A stretch of 64,000 nucleotides of DNA from an uncultured Eubacteriales bacterium (GTDB taxonomy: Bacteria > Bacillota > Clostridia > Christensenellales > Aristaeellaceae). The stretch covers positions 1 through 64,000 of the forward strand of contig CADASK010000035.1 in assembly GCA_902790495.1 (NCBI GenBank). The letters run 5' to 3'. Under the pieces are notes generated by a model, which ran no database searches, was not told the origin of the DNA, and saw nothing but the letters and a program-made list of their open reading frames with translations. A program made the position numbers and the translations under genes. Of this stretch, positions 1 through 8,878 are shown piece by piece (within the stretch, counting starts at the first letter, position 1; every line of letters begins with the position of its first letter).

Positions 1-2487
1 TACTGGTTCACGGTTGAATATGAAGCGGACGGCCAGACCGTGCGCTCCGGTCCCGTCACCGCCGACCCCGTGACGCCCCTGCCCGCGCCGGAAAACCTGA
101 CCGCCGAGGTGCTGGAGGATGGCACGGTGGTGCTCTCCTGGGACCCGGTCGGCGACGTGTGGGGCTACCGCATCTACACCTCCTCCCGGCCCGAGTGGAC
201 GCTGGACACCGAATGGTTCTTCTTCGAGGGCGGGCCGGGCTACGACGGCCTGCAGGTCGACGTGGGCGAGACGCTCTGCGTCTGGGTCTGTGCGGATAAC
301 TACGACGGCCCGAACGAGCGCGCCATGGTCACCGTGCACCGCGAGTACGCGCTGACCGACGAGGAGCTGCTCGCCCTCGCGGCAGACGAGGACTTTGACC
401 TCTACGCCTCCGACATCGTGCTGGCCACCCTGGCCGCGCAGGGCGCGAACCAGGCGCAGATCGACGCCCTGGCCGCTGCCATAACGGCCTACAACAATGC
501 GCTGGACGCGCTCGTCGCCTTTGTCGCCGAGGCCTACGAAGGGATCGACATCAGCCTGGACGACAGCGGCGCGCTGGTCTACACCTCGCCCCGTGCCACC
601 TTCGCGATCTCCGGCGCGGCGCTGGACCTGATCTCCTCGGGTTATGAGGCGGGCGAATGGATCTCGGAGACCGGGGACAACGCCCGGCTCGAGGTCTTTG
701 TGGACGGGCAGACCTGGTACCTGGAGCAGAGCGCCGCCGGCCTTGCCGTCGTCTCCCCGGACAGCCCGGTCAGCCGGATGGAGTCCAGCAACATCACGCT
801 GGAGCAGTTGTGGGACAACTATGACAACGCCGCGAACGGGCTCGATATCGTGACGACCGGCCTCATCGAAGCCGGCTGCGACCTGGCCGGTTTCGATTCG
901 TACGCCGGCATCCCCGCCAAGGCCAAGAATCTCGCGGACATTCCGATCCAGCGGCAGCGCCTGATCAACGCGCACCTGATGCTGCTCAAACTGAATGAGA
1001 TCGCCCGCCACGGCCATCCCACGGACCAGGAGCGCATGTCCTCCTACAGCATGGAGATCATTGAGAGCATGCGGCCCAAGCTGAACGCCGCGCGCTGGGC
1101 GCTGGTCTCGGAGATGCTCAACAACTGGTACGGCATGTTCCTGGGTTCCTCTTCGCTCATTTCCAACTTTGCCCAGAAGTTCGCGGACCCGCCGGGTCTG
1201 TCCTTCGCCGAGCGGTATGGCAAGACCCTCAGCAAGCTCAACTCCTTCCTGGCCTCCAAGGCCATCAACGCCAAGTGGATGAAGGAGGCGTACGCGAAGG
1301 CGCATGAGCTGTACAATGACGTGCTGGAGATGGACAGCGAACTGCACTACGGCGTGTGGGGCGTTGCCCGGACCGGCCAGGGCCAGCCTCTGCAGGGCGT
1401 CGAAGTCGTTGTGGAAGATATCTACGGCAGCCAAATCACGGCGTCGACGGATCAGCAGGGCCTTTACACCATCGAAGTGCCCCATGCGGCGACCACGCTC
1501 TATTATTTCAAGGACGGCTACTGGCCCGACAGCCACACTGTCACCGCCCAGTACTCCGTCGATACGTACGGCATCCAGCAGGACGCTGAGCTGCCGAAGG
1601 GCGTCTGGGGCACGGTGTCCGGCACCGTGACGGACGAATTCGGCGATCCCGTCCCCTACGCCACCGTCTACGCGGGCGACTTCATCCTTGAGAAGGGCAC
1701 GTGGGAATACACCGCCCGCACCCAGACGGACGGGAGCTACAACCTGGCGCTGCCGATCCTGGAGGAACCCATCCAGGTGACCGTGACGAAGGCGGGCCAC
1801 CGCAACGCCTTCGCGGACGTGACCGTCCCTGTCGTTGGCGCTTATCCCTGGGATCCCGTGCTGCAGTGGAGCTACGGCATCAAGGGCACCGTGACGAGCG
1901 ACGAGGGCCCGATCGCGAACATGGCGGTGCATATCTATCAGTATCAAGGCCCGCTGAAGCGCACCGTGTTCACGGATGAAAACGGCTTCTACCGCTACCA
2001 CGGCCTGCCGGGCAGCTATTCCGTGGAAGTCCAGGGAAGCCGCACCGGCTATGTCAACGCCGATCTGGTCCACGAAAACTATGTGGTGGAGAATATCGCC
2101 GTGGACGAGTATGACAACCATGTCCAGGTGGTCAACGCCGAGATGATCCGCGCCAGGGACAGGTACTGTCGGGTAGTGTCTGTCTGGATCTCCGCAAACA
2201 ACAGCGTCGATTTCCATGTCCTCAGCTGTACCTACTCCTGGGGCTCCTGCTCGGCCCACGCTGTGCCGACCCCCGGCGACAGCGGGTTCGGCTGTTACTG
2301 CATCTCCGACACCAAGGACGTGACCGTACAGGTCATCGCCACCTACGAGGTGGACGGTGTCGTCTACACAAAGACCCGCACGGCCAGCATCGATCTCACC
2401 GCGCGGTTCGGCGAAGAGCATACAGGCTACAGCGTGGATAAAAACCGCGTCATCAGCATCACCATGGGCTGGTGGTACGAACCCTGA
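1..2487 (+). CDS. Secreted/surface multidomain protein, 5' end missing (FN3 + carboxypeptidase-regulatory-like domains)
   Basis: The frame is open from the first base, so the start lies upstream and about 828 residues are visible. Residues 1-110 look like a fibronectin type III domain (ends around the VTVHRE strand). Residues 112-445 are mainly helical and unrecognised. Three carboxypeptidase-regulatory/CnaB-like beta domains follow at about 448-530, 533-620 and 625-710, each with the G-x-V-x-D pattern and a D-x-x-G-x-Y strand. The last 110 residues contain six cysteines and aromatic residues. Such domains normally serve in extracellular binding or as spacers. No membrane anchor or sorting motif is seen at the C-terminus. 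Catalytic function is not apparent; whether an enzyme domain lies upstream cannot be told. Confidence 0.8.
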   Translation, partial: YWFTVEYEADGQTVRSGPVTADPVTPLPAPENLTAEVLEDGTVVLSWDPVGDVWGYRIYTSSRPEWTLDTEWFFFEGGPGYDGLQVDVGETLCVWVCADNYDGPNERAMVTVHREYALTDEELLALAADEDFDLYASDIVLATLAAQGANQAQIDALAAAITAYNNALDALVAFVAEAYEGIDISLDDSGALVYTSPRATFAISGAALDLISSGYEAGEWISETGDNARLEVFVDGQTWYLEQSAAGLAVVSPDSPVSRMESSNITLEQLWDNYDNAANGLDIVTTGLIEAGCDLAGFDSYAGIPAKAKNLADIPIQRQRLINAHLMLLKLNEIARHGHPTDQERMSSYSMEIIESMRPKLNAARWALVSEMLNNWYGMFLGSSSLISNFAQKFADPPGLSFAERYGKTLSKLNSFLASKAINAKWMKEAYAKAHELYNDVLEMDSELHYGVWGVARTGQGQPLQGVEVVVEDIYGSQITASTDQQGLYTIEVPHAATTLYYFKDGYWPDSHTVTAQYSVDTYGIQQDAELPKGVWGTVSGTVTDEFGDPVPYATVYAGDFILEKGTWEYTARTQTDGSYNLALPILEEPIQVTVTKAGHRNAFADVTVPVVGAYPWDPVLQWSYGIKGTVTSDEGPIANMAVHIYQYQGPLKRTVFTDENGFYRYHGLPGSYSVEVQGSRTGYVNADLVHENYVVENIAVDEYDNHVQVVNAEMIRARDRYCRVVSVWISANNSVDFHVLSCTYSWGSCSAHAVPTPGDSGFGCYCISDTKDVTVQVIATYEVDGVVYTKTRTASIDLTARFGEEHTGYSVDKNRVISITMGWWYEP

Positions 2488-2504
2488 CCCGTGAACAAAA
2501 GCGA

Positions 2505-2533
2505 TTGACAGCGCCGCGAATGTTTGTTATCAT
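2505..2533 (+). promoter_or_regulatory. Promoter for the PRTase-like gene
   Basis: TTGACA at 2505-2510 and TATCAT at 2528-2533 with a 17-base spacer, 43 bases before the start codon at 2576. It lies just after the stop of the preceding gene, so the two are separate transcription units. Confidence 0.7.
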
Positions 2534-2575
2534 ATTGTCAACGAATCGTGACCCGCTGAAAAGGAGGGATGCCTC

Positions 2576-3229
2576 ATGGCGATCCAGATTTACGAATATC
2601 CCGCGGGCGGCAGCAGCCTGCGCCTGCGCGTCGCGCGCGGACACTTTGCCACCAGCCACAGCCACATCAACTACTACCTTGACCTCACCATGACCAAGCA
2701 CCGCCTGAGCGAGGCGCGCCTGGCCGCCAAGGAGCTGTGCAGCTCGTTCTCCGCCTCCACCATCATCGACACCATCCTCTGCCTGGACGGCACCGAGGTG
2801 GTGGGCGCGTGCATGGCCAGCGAGCTGACCAACGCGGGCTTCCACAACATGAACGCCCACCGCACCATTTACGTGGCCACCCCGGAGCACACCTCCGGCA
2901 GCCAGCTCATCTTCCGCGACAACACGGCCCCGATGATCGTCGGCAAGCACGTGCTGATCCTCGCCGCGTCCGTCACCACGGGCTACACCGCCCAGGCGGC
3001 CGTGGAGGCCGTGCGGTACTACAGCGGCATCCCGGTGGGCATCTGCGCGATCTTCGCCAGCACGGACGAGTGCGCGGGCTTCCCGGTGCACTCCATCTTC
3101 CAGCGCAGCACCATGATGCAGGACTACGAGAGCTGGCCCTCCCACGACTGCCCCCTGTGCAAGGCCGGCTACAAGCTGGACGGCCTGGTGAACAGCCACG
3201 GCATCTCGAGCTTTGGGGGAAACAGATAA
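2576..3229 (+). CDS. Orotate phosphoribosyltransferase-like (PRTase-fold) protein
   Basis: 217 residues, start set by AAGGAGGG seven bases upstream. The segment VLILAASVTTGYT (about residues 123-135) aligns with the PRPP-binding signature of type I phosphoribosyltransferases (four hydrophobics, two acidic residues, then the TTG loop), but both acidic positions are alanine. Upstream, SHSHINYYLD and DTILCLDGTEVVG resemble the hood and core of orotate PRTase-like proteins. A CPLCKAG segment near the C-terminus could bind metal. True orotate PRTases use the acidic pair to hold the ribose hydroxyls, so catalysis is doubtful; a regulatory or altered-substrate role is possible. It has its own promoter and is followed by an R1 repeat and a bidirectional terminator. 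Confidence 0.65.
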   Translation: MAIQIYEYPAGGSSLRLRVARGHFATSHSHINYYLDLTMTKHRLSEARLAAKELCSSFSASTIIDTILCLDGTEVVGACMASELTNAGFHNMNAHRTIYVATPEHTSGSQLIFRDNTAPMIVGKHVLILAASVTTGYTAQAAVEAVRYYSGIPVGICAIFASTDECAGFPVHSIFQRSTMMQDYESWPSHDCPLCKAGYKLDGLVNSHGISSFGGNR

Positions 3230-3269
3230 GACGCATCTCAATCATATACGCTAAACTTGAGGAGACGGG

Positions 3270-3335
3270 GCGAAGGTTTGCAAAGGGCGATCGCAAAGCC
3301 CTTTGCCCGCGCCCGCAGGCGCGGAACCCCTGCTG
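3270..3335 (+). repeat. R1 repeat, GCGC subtype
   Basis: Starts GCGAAGG. First stem GCAAAGGGC/GCCCTTTGC encloses GATCGCAAA; second stem CGCGCC-CGCA-GGCGCG. Intergenic, downstream of the PRTase gene. Confidence 0.9.
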
Positions 3336-3356
3336 CCATTTAGCGCTTCGGAAGAA

Positions 3357-3402
3357 TAAAAGACATGTCCCTCGCACGGTTGGCTTGGGACATGTCTTTT
3401 TT
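3357..3402. terminator. Bidirectional rho-independent terminator
   Basis: AAGACATGTCCC and GGGACATGTCTT form a 12-base stem with T runs on either strand. It separates the rightward PRTase gene from the leftward DUF362/glycoside-hydrolase remnant. Confidence 0.85.
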
Positions 3403-3432
3403 CATGCGTTTGAAACCAAAGGCCGTCCGCCC

Positions 3433-3790
3433 TCACGCCCTCAGCTTTTCTTTGAGCGCGGCCAGGCGGAAGTAGATCTCCCGGGGGTTCTCGTCCTCGT
3501 AGAGGAAGGCGCCGTTGCCGGAGAAGCTGGGCTCGATGAAGTCCCACCAGGTGAGGGCCTGGATCTCCGGCCGGGCGGCGGCGATGGTGTAGAACTGCTC
3601 CATTCAGTCCGCCTGGGTGTGCTCGTTCCAGCCGCCGTGCCAGGTGCCCTCGGACATGTCCAGCTGCGACCAGCTGCTGCCGGTATTGCCCTTCACCCGA
3701 TAGCCGCCGTTGACGCCCCTGTAGCTGGCCACGTGGTGCCTGGCGATGGCCTCCGCTTCCCGCCGCAGCTCCGGATAGCTCAGCCCTTGA
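3433..3790 (-). pseudogene. C-terminal fragment of a glycoside hydrolase (GH10-like), interrupted by TGA
   Basis: On the minus strand the frame reads a GH-A-clan tail: SEGTWHGGWNEHTQAD, stop, MEQFYTIAAARPEIQALTWW, then DFIEPSFSGNGAFLYEDENP and a normal end at 3433. The TGA at 3606-3604 sits where this kind of tail usually has a tryptophan (ADW-MEQFYTIA), so TGG to TGA is the simplest cause. No N-terminal two thirds exist: the fragment starts where the DUF362 gene ends (3780). The TWWDF and ED-NP-Y-L features match xylanase-type GH10 ends, but the exact family is inferred. It is a decayed, truncated gene, not a functional one. Confidence 0.7.
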
Positions 3791-4772
3791 AATCCACCAC
3801 GCCCTGCACCGCGTCGGCGGCGGTGATGCGCTGGTCGTTGTTGTCCACGTCGATCAGGATGTAGCGGTCGTTGCCCATGCCCAACTCTTTCATATAGCTG
3901 AGCTGACGGTAGCCGTGGCGGGTGGAGATGCGCTCCACCATGGCCTTGCGGTGCCTGTCGTTCAGCGCGTGGATCATGTCCACGGAGGCCTGGTCGGCGG
4001 AGAGGATGTCCACGGAGGCCAGGATGCCGATGTTCGGGGTGACCACGGGCTCGGCCGCGACGCCCTCGCAGTCGCAGGAGACGGAGATGTTGCGCAGCAC
4101 GTTGACGAAGGTGATGTGCTTGCCGAAGTGATCCACGGTGGCCTTGGTGGACTCGGCGATCTTTTCCATCAGCTCCTCCTCGACCACGCCCCAGTCGTTG
4201 CCGTTCTTGGCGTGGATCATGCCCTTGCCGATGCGGCCGTCCGCGCAGCCGATGCCGAGGTTCTTGTTGGAGCCGCCGAAGCCGCCCATGGTGTGGCCCT
4301 TGAAGTGGGTCAGCGCCACCAGGGAGTCATAGTTGAGCAGGTTTTTGCCCACACTCATCTCGGTGAACCACTTGCCGCCCTTCACGGGGAGCATGGCGGT
4401 GCCGTCCTCGTCGGTGATGTCGACGGTGGTGAAGGCCGTCCAGCCGTTGATCTCCAGGGTCTTGCGGTGCTGCTCGGTGGTGTAGCGGTCGCCGTCGTAG
4501 AAGGTATTGGTCTCCACGATGGTGGCGTCGGGCAGCTCCTTCTCCATGAAGGTCTTTACCCAGGCGCTGGGGATGATGTTCGGGCCGTGGGGCTCGCCGG
4601 TGTGCAGCTTGATGGCGATCTTGCCGCAGATGGCGGCGTTGACGCGCTCATACACCTTGCAGATGCCCTCGGCGCTCAGGTCGCGGGTGAAGTAGACGAT
4701 GGACTCGTTGCCGCATCTGTCCTCATAGGGCACATAGATGTTGCCCGCCTTGGGCGGCTGTTTGAAAAGCAT
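3780..4772 (-). CDS. DUF362 domain-containing protein
   Basis: 330 residues from ATG at 4772, chosen because AGAAGGGAGAG lies just upstream; the frame is open further but lacks a ribosome site. The sequence has the DUF362 core: KLHTGEPHGPN, an ETNTFYDG segment, THFKGHTMGGFGGSNKNLGIGC, and the C-terminal RHGYRQLSYMKELGMGN block. No ferredoxin-type cysteine cluster is present, unlike longer DUF362 proteins. The molecular activity of the family is not well established; it is often annotated as an iron-sulfur or oxidoreductase-associated protein. It has its own promoter at 4849-4877, so it can be expressed apart from mtaB upstream. Confidence 0.85.
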   Translation of the reverse strand: MLFKQPPKAGNIYVPYEDRCGNESIVYFTRDLSAEGICKVYERVNAAICGKIAIKLHTGEPHGPNIIPSAWVKTFMEKELPDATIVETNTFYDGDRYTTEQHRKTLEINGWTAFTTVDITDEDGTAMLPVKGGKWFTEMSVGKNLLNYDSLVALTHFKGHTMGGFGGSNKNLGIGCADGRIGKGMIHAKNGNDWGVVEEELMEKIAESTKATVDHFGKHITFVNVLRNISVSCDCEGVAAEPVVTPNIGILASVDILSADQASVDMIHALNDRHRKAMVERISTRHGYRQLSYMKELGMGNDRYILIDVDNNDQRITAADAVQGVVDFKG

Positions 4773-4848
4773 AGATTTTCTCTCCCTTCTGGGTCGTCGC
4801 TTCCTTCCTGGAAGCGGGTGCGCAGGAGCGGAGACCGCTCCATGACAG

Positions 4849-4877
4849 ATTATAATGAAGGAGCCGGGGGGCGTCAA
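4849..4877 (-). promoter_or_regulatory. Promoter for the DUF362 gene
   Basis: On the minus strand TTGACG (4877-4872), 17 bases, TATAAT (4854-4849), about 77 bases before the ATG at 4772 and just beyond the mtaB stop codon. Confidence 0.75.
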
Positions 4878-4896
4878 GGTTTGGCGCGCGGCCGCC

Positions 4897-6213
4897 TCAC
4901 ACCGTTTCCCCCGTCATGCCGTCCTGGGTCAGGCCGGTCAGGCGGACGGAGACGGTCTGGCCCTGCTCGCAGCGGGCGTCCGGGGCCAGGGTGACCTCGA
5001 TGTACTCCGGGGTGTAGCCGAGCCAGCGGCCCTCGCTGTCGCGCTCCTCCGGGATCACGCTGACGGTCTCGCCCAGCCAGCCCTCGCGCCAGGCGCGGGA
5101 GGTCTCCTGCCCGATGGCGATCAGCCCGCGCACGCGGCGCTCCTTCTCCTGCCGGGTCAGCTGGCCGGGCATCCGCGCCGCCGCGGTGCCCTCGCGGGGG
5201 GAGTAGGGGAAGACGTGGATCCGCGCAAAGCCGATGCGCCGCACCATGTCGCAGGTCTCCCGGAACTCCTCCTCCGTCTCGCCCGGAAAGCCGGTCAGCA
5301 CGTCGGTGGTGAAGGCCGCGCGGGGGAAGCTGGCGCGCATGTCCGCCACGCTCTGCTCAAACTCGGCGGCGGTGTAGCGGCGGGCCATGCGGCGCAGCAC
5401 CGTGTCCGAGCCGGACTGCAGCGCCAGGTGAAACTGGGGGCAGATCTTGTCCATCCGCGCCAGCTCCCGGGCGAAGTCCGGCGTGGCGATGACCGGCTCC
5501 AGGCTGCCCAGGCGGATGCGCTCCACCCCGGGCAGGGCCTGCACCTCGCGCAGGGCGTCCAGCAGGAGCGGGCGGCCGGGCAGGTCGCGGCCGTAGCTGG
5601 TCAGGTGGATGCCCGTCACCACGATCTCCCGGAAGCCGGCCTCCGCCAGCCTCGCGGCCTCGCGGCCCACCTCCTGGGGCGGACGGGAGCGGATGGGCCC
5701 GCGCACGCTGGGGATGATGCAGTAGGTGCAGTAGTTGTTGCAGCCCTCCTGGATCTTGAGGATGGCCCGGGTGTGGCCCTCCTGGCTGGAGATGGTCAGC
5801 GGCTCGAAGGGCACGGAGCGCGTCATGGGCTCCACGGCGCACAGCTGCCGGCCCTCGCGCACGGCCTGCTCCAGCAGGGTGACGACCTCGCCCCGGCGCT
5901 GGGTGCCGAGGACGAGCCGCGCGCCGGTCTCCAGCAGCTCCTCGCCCTTGCGCTGGGCCAGGCAGCCGCAGAGCACGATCTCGCTGGCGGGATGCTCCCG
6001 GCGGATGTGGCGCGTGAGCTGCAGGGACTTTTTGTCTCCCGTGCCGGTCACCGTGCAGGTGTTGATGACGTACACGTCCGCGTCCCCGTCGAAGGGCACG
6101 ACGGAATAGCCCGCCGCGCGGAAGCGCTCGAGCATGGCCTGGGTGTCGTATTGGTTGACCTTGCAGCCCAGGGTGTGGAAGGCTACGGTGGACATAGACA
6201 TAGAGGCATTCAT
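4897..6213 (-). CDS. mtaB: tRNA (N6-threonylcarbamoyladenosine(37)-C2)-methylthiotransferase MtaB
   Basis: 438 residues. It adds a methylthio group to t6A37 in ANN-decoding tRNAs, using two iron-sulfur clusters and SAM. The N-terminal UPF0004 domain shows its three cluster cysteines at C17 (GCKVNQYDT), C53 and C82/C84; the radical SAM motif CNNYCTYC is at 158-165; a TRAM-like domain closes the C-terminus. Length fits the MtaB family. The ATG at 6213 is 13 bases after the phosphoesterase stop, so the two are co-transcribed; an internal ATG at the MSTVAFHTLG segment is an alternative start. Confidence 0.93.
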   Translation of the reverse strand: MNASMSMSTVAFHTLGCKVNQYDTQAMLERFRAAGYSVVPFDGDADVYVINTCTVTGTGDKKSLQLTRHIRREHPASEIVLCGCLAQRKGEELLETGARLVLGTQRRGEVVTLLEQAVREGRQLCAVEPMTRSVPFEPLTISSQEGHTRAILKIQEGCNNYCTYCIIPSVRGPIRSRPPQEVGREAARLAEAGFREIVVTGIHLTSYGRDLPGRPLLLDALREVQALPGVERIRLGSLEPVIATPDFARELARMDKICPQFHLALQSGSDTVLRRMARRYTAAEFEQSVADMRASFPRAAFTTDVLTGFPGETEEEFRETCDMVRRIGFARIHVFPYSPREGTAAARMPGQLTRQEKERRVRGLIAIGQETSRAWREGWLGETVSVIPEERDSEGRWLGYTPEYIEVTLAPDARCEQGQTVSVRLTGLTQDGMTGETV

Positions 6214-6226
6214 CTCGGTTCAGTCT

Positions 6227-6916
6227 TCATAATCTTGAATAAATCCCTGTCAAAACTTCATGGATATAAGCTTCCCGATGGGGGAGGCGCTCATCCTCCC
6301 GGGCGATCTGCGCGGCAGCCTCATTGTCATAGGGCACCGACAGTATCGTCATGGACAGCGCGCCGCCAGGTCCCTCATCCACCATCAGCGCGTGGGCCCG
6401 CGGCACGCCCATGCTGTTGCCCACCGAGCCGGTGTTGATGATGTACCCGCAGTTCAGCGTGCGGATGAAGGGCCTGTGGGAGTCGGCGAAGATGACCCCG
6501 TCGAAGTCGCCCTGGTCGGTGTGGAAGCAGGAGGCCAGCAGATCCTTGTCGTCCTGGGCGCGCAGCAGCGGCGTCACGGGCCGGCCGTGGAAGAGGCGGA
6601 AGCGCAGGCCGCCCATGGTGACCTCGCCCTCGCGGGGCAGGCCGTTGAGCCAGGCCATCCGCTCGGGCCCTAGCTGATCCCAGAAGTACTGATCCTCGCT
6701 GTACTCCTTGCCGCCGATGCCGTAATCCCAGTTGCCGCCGATCCAGTGCTGGCAGTGGGCGCGCGTCCAGTCGCAGGTCTCGGCGTTGCTCGGCCCCTTG
6801 CCCACCGCGTCGCCCAAAAACCAGGTCTCGTCCGCGGCGCAGGCCGTGAGCGCGCGCTCCATCGCCAGGGTGGCCGGAAGGTTGCCGTGCAGGTCAGCCA
6901 GAAAAATACGTCTCAT
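6227..6916 (-). CDS. Metallophosphoesterase (YfcE/calcineurin-like)
   Basis: 229 residues from ATG at 6916, which has AGGAGAG upstream. Metal-binding motifs of the calcineurin-like superfamily are visible: DLHGN near residue 8, GDAVGKGPSN, GNWD in place of GNHD, FHGRP, and a final ADSHRPF-NTGSVG block. The W in GNWD and the loss of the GHTH histidine pair resemble small YfcE-like phosphodiesterases rather than nucleases. The substrate is unknown. It heads a leftward operon with mtaB. A -35/-10 pair lies 56-84 bases upstream, back to back with the kinase promoter. Confidence 0.82.
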   Translation of the reverse strand: MRRIFLADLHGNLPATLAMERALTACAADETWFLGDAVGKGPSNAETCDWTRAHCQHWIGGNWDYGIGGKEYSEDQYFWDQLGPERMAWLNGLPREGEVTMGGLRFRLFHGRPVTPLLRAQDDKDLLASCFHTDQGDFDGVIFADSHRPFIRTLNCGYIINTGSVGNSMGVPRAHALMVDEGPGGALSMTILSVPYDNEAAAQIAREDERLPHREAYIHEVLTGIYSRL

Positions 6917-6971
6917 CGTCTCTCTCCTGTGGTGGCGCCCATCACTGCGGGCTGAATCGGGAAAACAATTT

Positions 6972-7000
6972 TTTATAACACAGGCGGGATGTTTTTTCAA
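6972..7000 (-). promoter_or_regulatory. Promoter for phosphoesterase-mtaB
   Basis: Minus strand TTGAAA (7000-6995), 17 bases, TATAAA (6977-6972). Confidence 0.6.
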
Positions 7001-7031
7001 TACTGCGCCGAGATTTTGCGCGGCCCCGATA

Positions 7032-7061
7032 TGGACAGACACCCGCTCCGCATGGTACAAT
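7032..7061 (+). promoter_or_regulatory. Promoter for the FGGY kinase
   Basis: TGGACA (7032-7037), 18 bases, TACAAT (7056-7061); divergent from the phosphoesterase promoter. Confidence 0.55.
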
Positions 7062-7063
7062 AG

Positions 7064-7087
7064 CGGCAGCAAATAACGGCAGCAAAT
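7064..7087 (+). promoter_or_regulatory. Tandem 11-base direct repeat at the transcription start, possible operator
   Basis: CGGCAGCAAAT occurs at 7064-7074 and again at 7077-7087, right after the -10 box and before the ribosome site. Repeats placed like this often bind a repressor; no regulator is encoded next to it. Confidence 0.35.
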
Positions 7088-7109
7088 GCCGCAGGAGAGG
7101 TGAAACGTC

Positions 7110-8678
7110 ATGATGCTTACAGAGACTGCGCTGGGCATTGAGCTCGGCTCCACGCGCATCAAGGCTGTGCTGATCGACCGGAATCACCGGCCGATCGCCT
7201 CCGGCAGCCACGAGTGGGAAAACCGGCTGGAAAACGGGGTGTGGACCTACACCATGGAGGACATCCACCGCGGCGTGCAGGCCTGCTACGCCGACCTCAA
7301 GCGGGACGTGCGGGAGAAGCTCGGCGTCACGCTGACGGAGGTGGGCGCCATCGGCGTCAGCGGCATGATGCACGGCTATCTGCCCTTCGACGCGGAGAGC
7401 AGGCCGCTGACCGAGTTCCGCACCTGGCGCAACACCATGACCGGTGAGGCCGCGGCGGCGCTGACGGAGCTGTTCGGCTTCAACATCCCCCAGCGCTGGA
7501 GCATCGCGCACCTGTACCAGGCCATGCTGCGCGGCGAAAAGCATCTGCCGCGCCTGGCCCATCTGACCACGGTGGCGGGCTACATCCACACCCTGCTCAC
7601 TGGCGAGCGGGTGCTGGGCATCGGCGAGGCCAGCGGCATGTTCCCCATCGACAGCGCCGCCCTCGACTACGATCAGGGGATGATGGCGAAGTTCGACGCC
7701 CTGGTGGCGGAGAAGGGCTATCCCTGGCGTCTGCGGGACGTGCTGCCCGCGGTGCGCGTGGCCGGCGAGGCCGCGGGCGCGCTGACGGCGGAGGGCGCGG
7801 CCTTCCTCGACCCCGAGGGCGACCTCAAGCCCGGTATTCCCTTCGCTCCGCCCGAGGGCGACGCGGGCACCGGCATGGCCGCCACCAACAGCGTGGCCGC
7901 CCGCACGGGCAATGTGTCCGCCGGCACCAGCGATTTCGCCATGATCGTGGTGGAAAAGCTGCCCCGCGTCCACCGGGAGATCGACATGGTGACCACCCCG
8001 GCCGGTCTGCCCGTGGCCATGGTGCACTGCAACAACTGCACCAGCGACATCAACGCCTGGGTCGGCCTGCTGGGCGAGTTCGCCGAGGCTATCGGCGCGA
8101 AGATCGGGAAGGGCGAGCTGTTCACCCTGCTGTTCAACAGGGCGCTGGAGGGCGAGAAGGACTGCGGCGGCCTCATGAGCTACAATTACCTGAGCGGCGA
8201 GGGCGTGACCGACCTGGACGCGGGCCGTCCCGTGTTCGCCCGCACACCGGACGCACGGCTCACCCTGGCCAACTTCATGCGCACCCACCTGCTCTCGGCC
8301 CTGGCGACGCTGAAGATTGGCCTGGATATCCTCACCCGCGAGGAGCAGGTGCCCATCGACAAGCTCTACGGCCACGGCGGCTACTTCAAGACTCCGGGCG
8401 TGGGCCAGCGGATGCTCTCCGCCGCGGTGGGCGCGCCGGTCTCGGTGATGGAGACCGCCGGCGAGGGCGGCCCCTACGGCATGGCCCTGCTGGCGGCCTA
8501 CAGGCTCTGGAAGCAGGACAATGAGCCCCTCGAGGCCTACCTGAACAACAAGGTCTTTGCCGGCGCGAAGGCCTCGACCCTGATGGCCGACGAGACCGAC
8601 ATCGCCGGCTTCGCCGCCTTCCTCGAGCGCTACCGCAACGGTCTCGCGGTGGAAAAGGCTGCGATTGAAACACTATAA
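7110..8678 (+). CDS. FGGY-family carbohydrate kinase (probable L-ribulokinase role)
   Basis: 522 residues, preceded by AGGAGAGGTGAAA. The ATP-binding start [15 protein letters not shown] (residues 9-23) and the C-terminal FGGY_C region with [13 protein letters not shown] and [10 protein letters not shown] place it in the FGGY kinases, which phosphorylate pentuloses, hexuloses or polyols. It is not a close AraB or XylB by inspection: it has the segment [14 protein letters not shown], known to me from a clostridial kinase subgroup. Its neighbour araD makes L-ribulose the most likely substrate, giving ribulokinase plus 4-epimerase; this is inferred from context. An R2 repeat separates the two genes. 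Confidence 0.85.
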   Translation: MMLTETALGIELGSTRIKAVLIDRNHRPIASGSHEWENRLENGVWTYTMEDIHRGVQACYADLKRDVREKLGVTLTEVGAIGVSGMMHGYLPFDAESRPLTEFRTWRNTMTGEAAAALTELFGFNIPQRWSIAHLYQAMLRGEKHLPRLAHLTTVAGYIHTLLTGERVLGIGEASGMFPIDSAALDYDQGMMAKFDALVAEKGYPWRLRDVLPAVRVAGEAAGALTAEGAAFLDPEGDLKPGIPFAPPEGDAGTGMAATNSVAARTGNVSAGTSDFAMIVVEKLPRVHREIDMVTTPAGLPVAMVHCNNCTSDINAWVGLLGEFAEAIGAKIGKGELFTLLFNRALEGEKDCGGLMSYNYLSGEGVTDLDAGRPVFARTPDARLTLANFMRTHLLSALATLKIGLDILTREEQVPIDKLYGHGGYFKTPGVGQRMLSAAVGAPVSVMETAGEGGPYGMALLAAYRLWKQDNEPLEAYLNNKVFAGAKASTLMADETDIAGFAAFLERYRNGLAVEKAAIETL

Positions 8679-8709
8679 AGGATCCACACGAAGCTTGATC
8701 AAGAGCAGG

Positions 8710-8828
8710 GCGAAGGGTTGGAGGGGGCTCGGAGCGCCCGGAAAACGCCATGTTATGGCGTTTTCAGCGGAGAGCGGGCGGCAGCCCCGGACCGATCGCA
8801 AAGCCCCGCAGGCGCGGAACCTCTGCTG
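8710..8828 (+). repeat. R2 repeat (R1 with inner cassette), second stem damaged
   Basis: R1 start GCGAAGG, cassette with hairpin AAAACGCCAT/ATGGCGTTTT, then GATCGCAAAGCC. About 12 bases are missing before GCAGGCGCGG, so the second hairpin is broken. It lies between the kinase and araD. Confidence 0.88.
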
Positions 8829-8878
8829 TCAGAGAAATGCTGTATATCAAATTATCAAATCATAAAGGATGAAGCACC

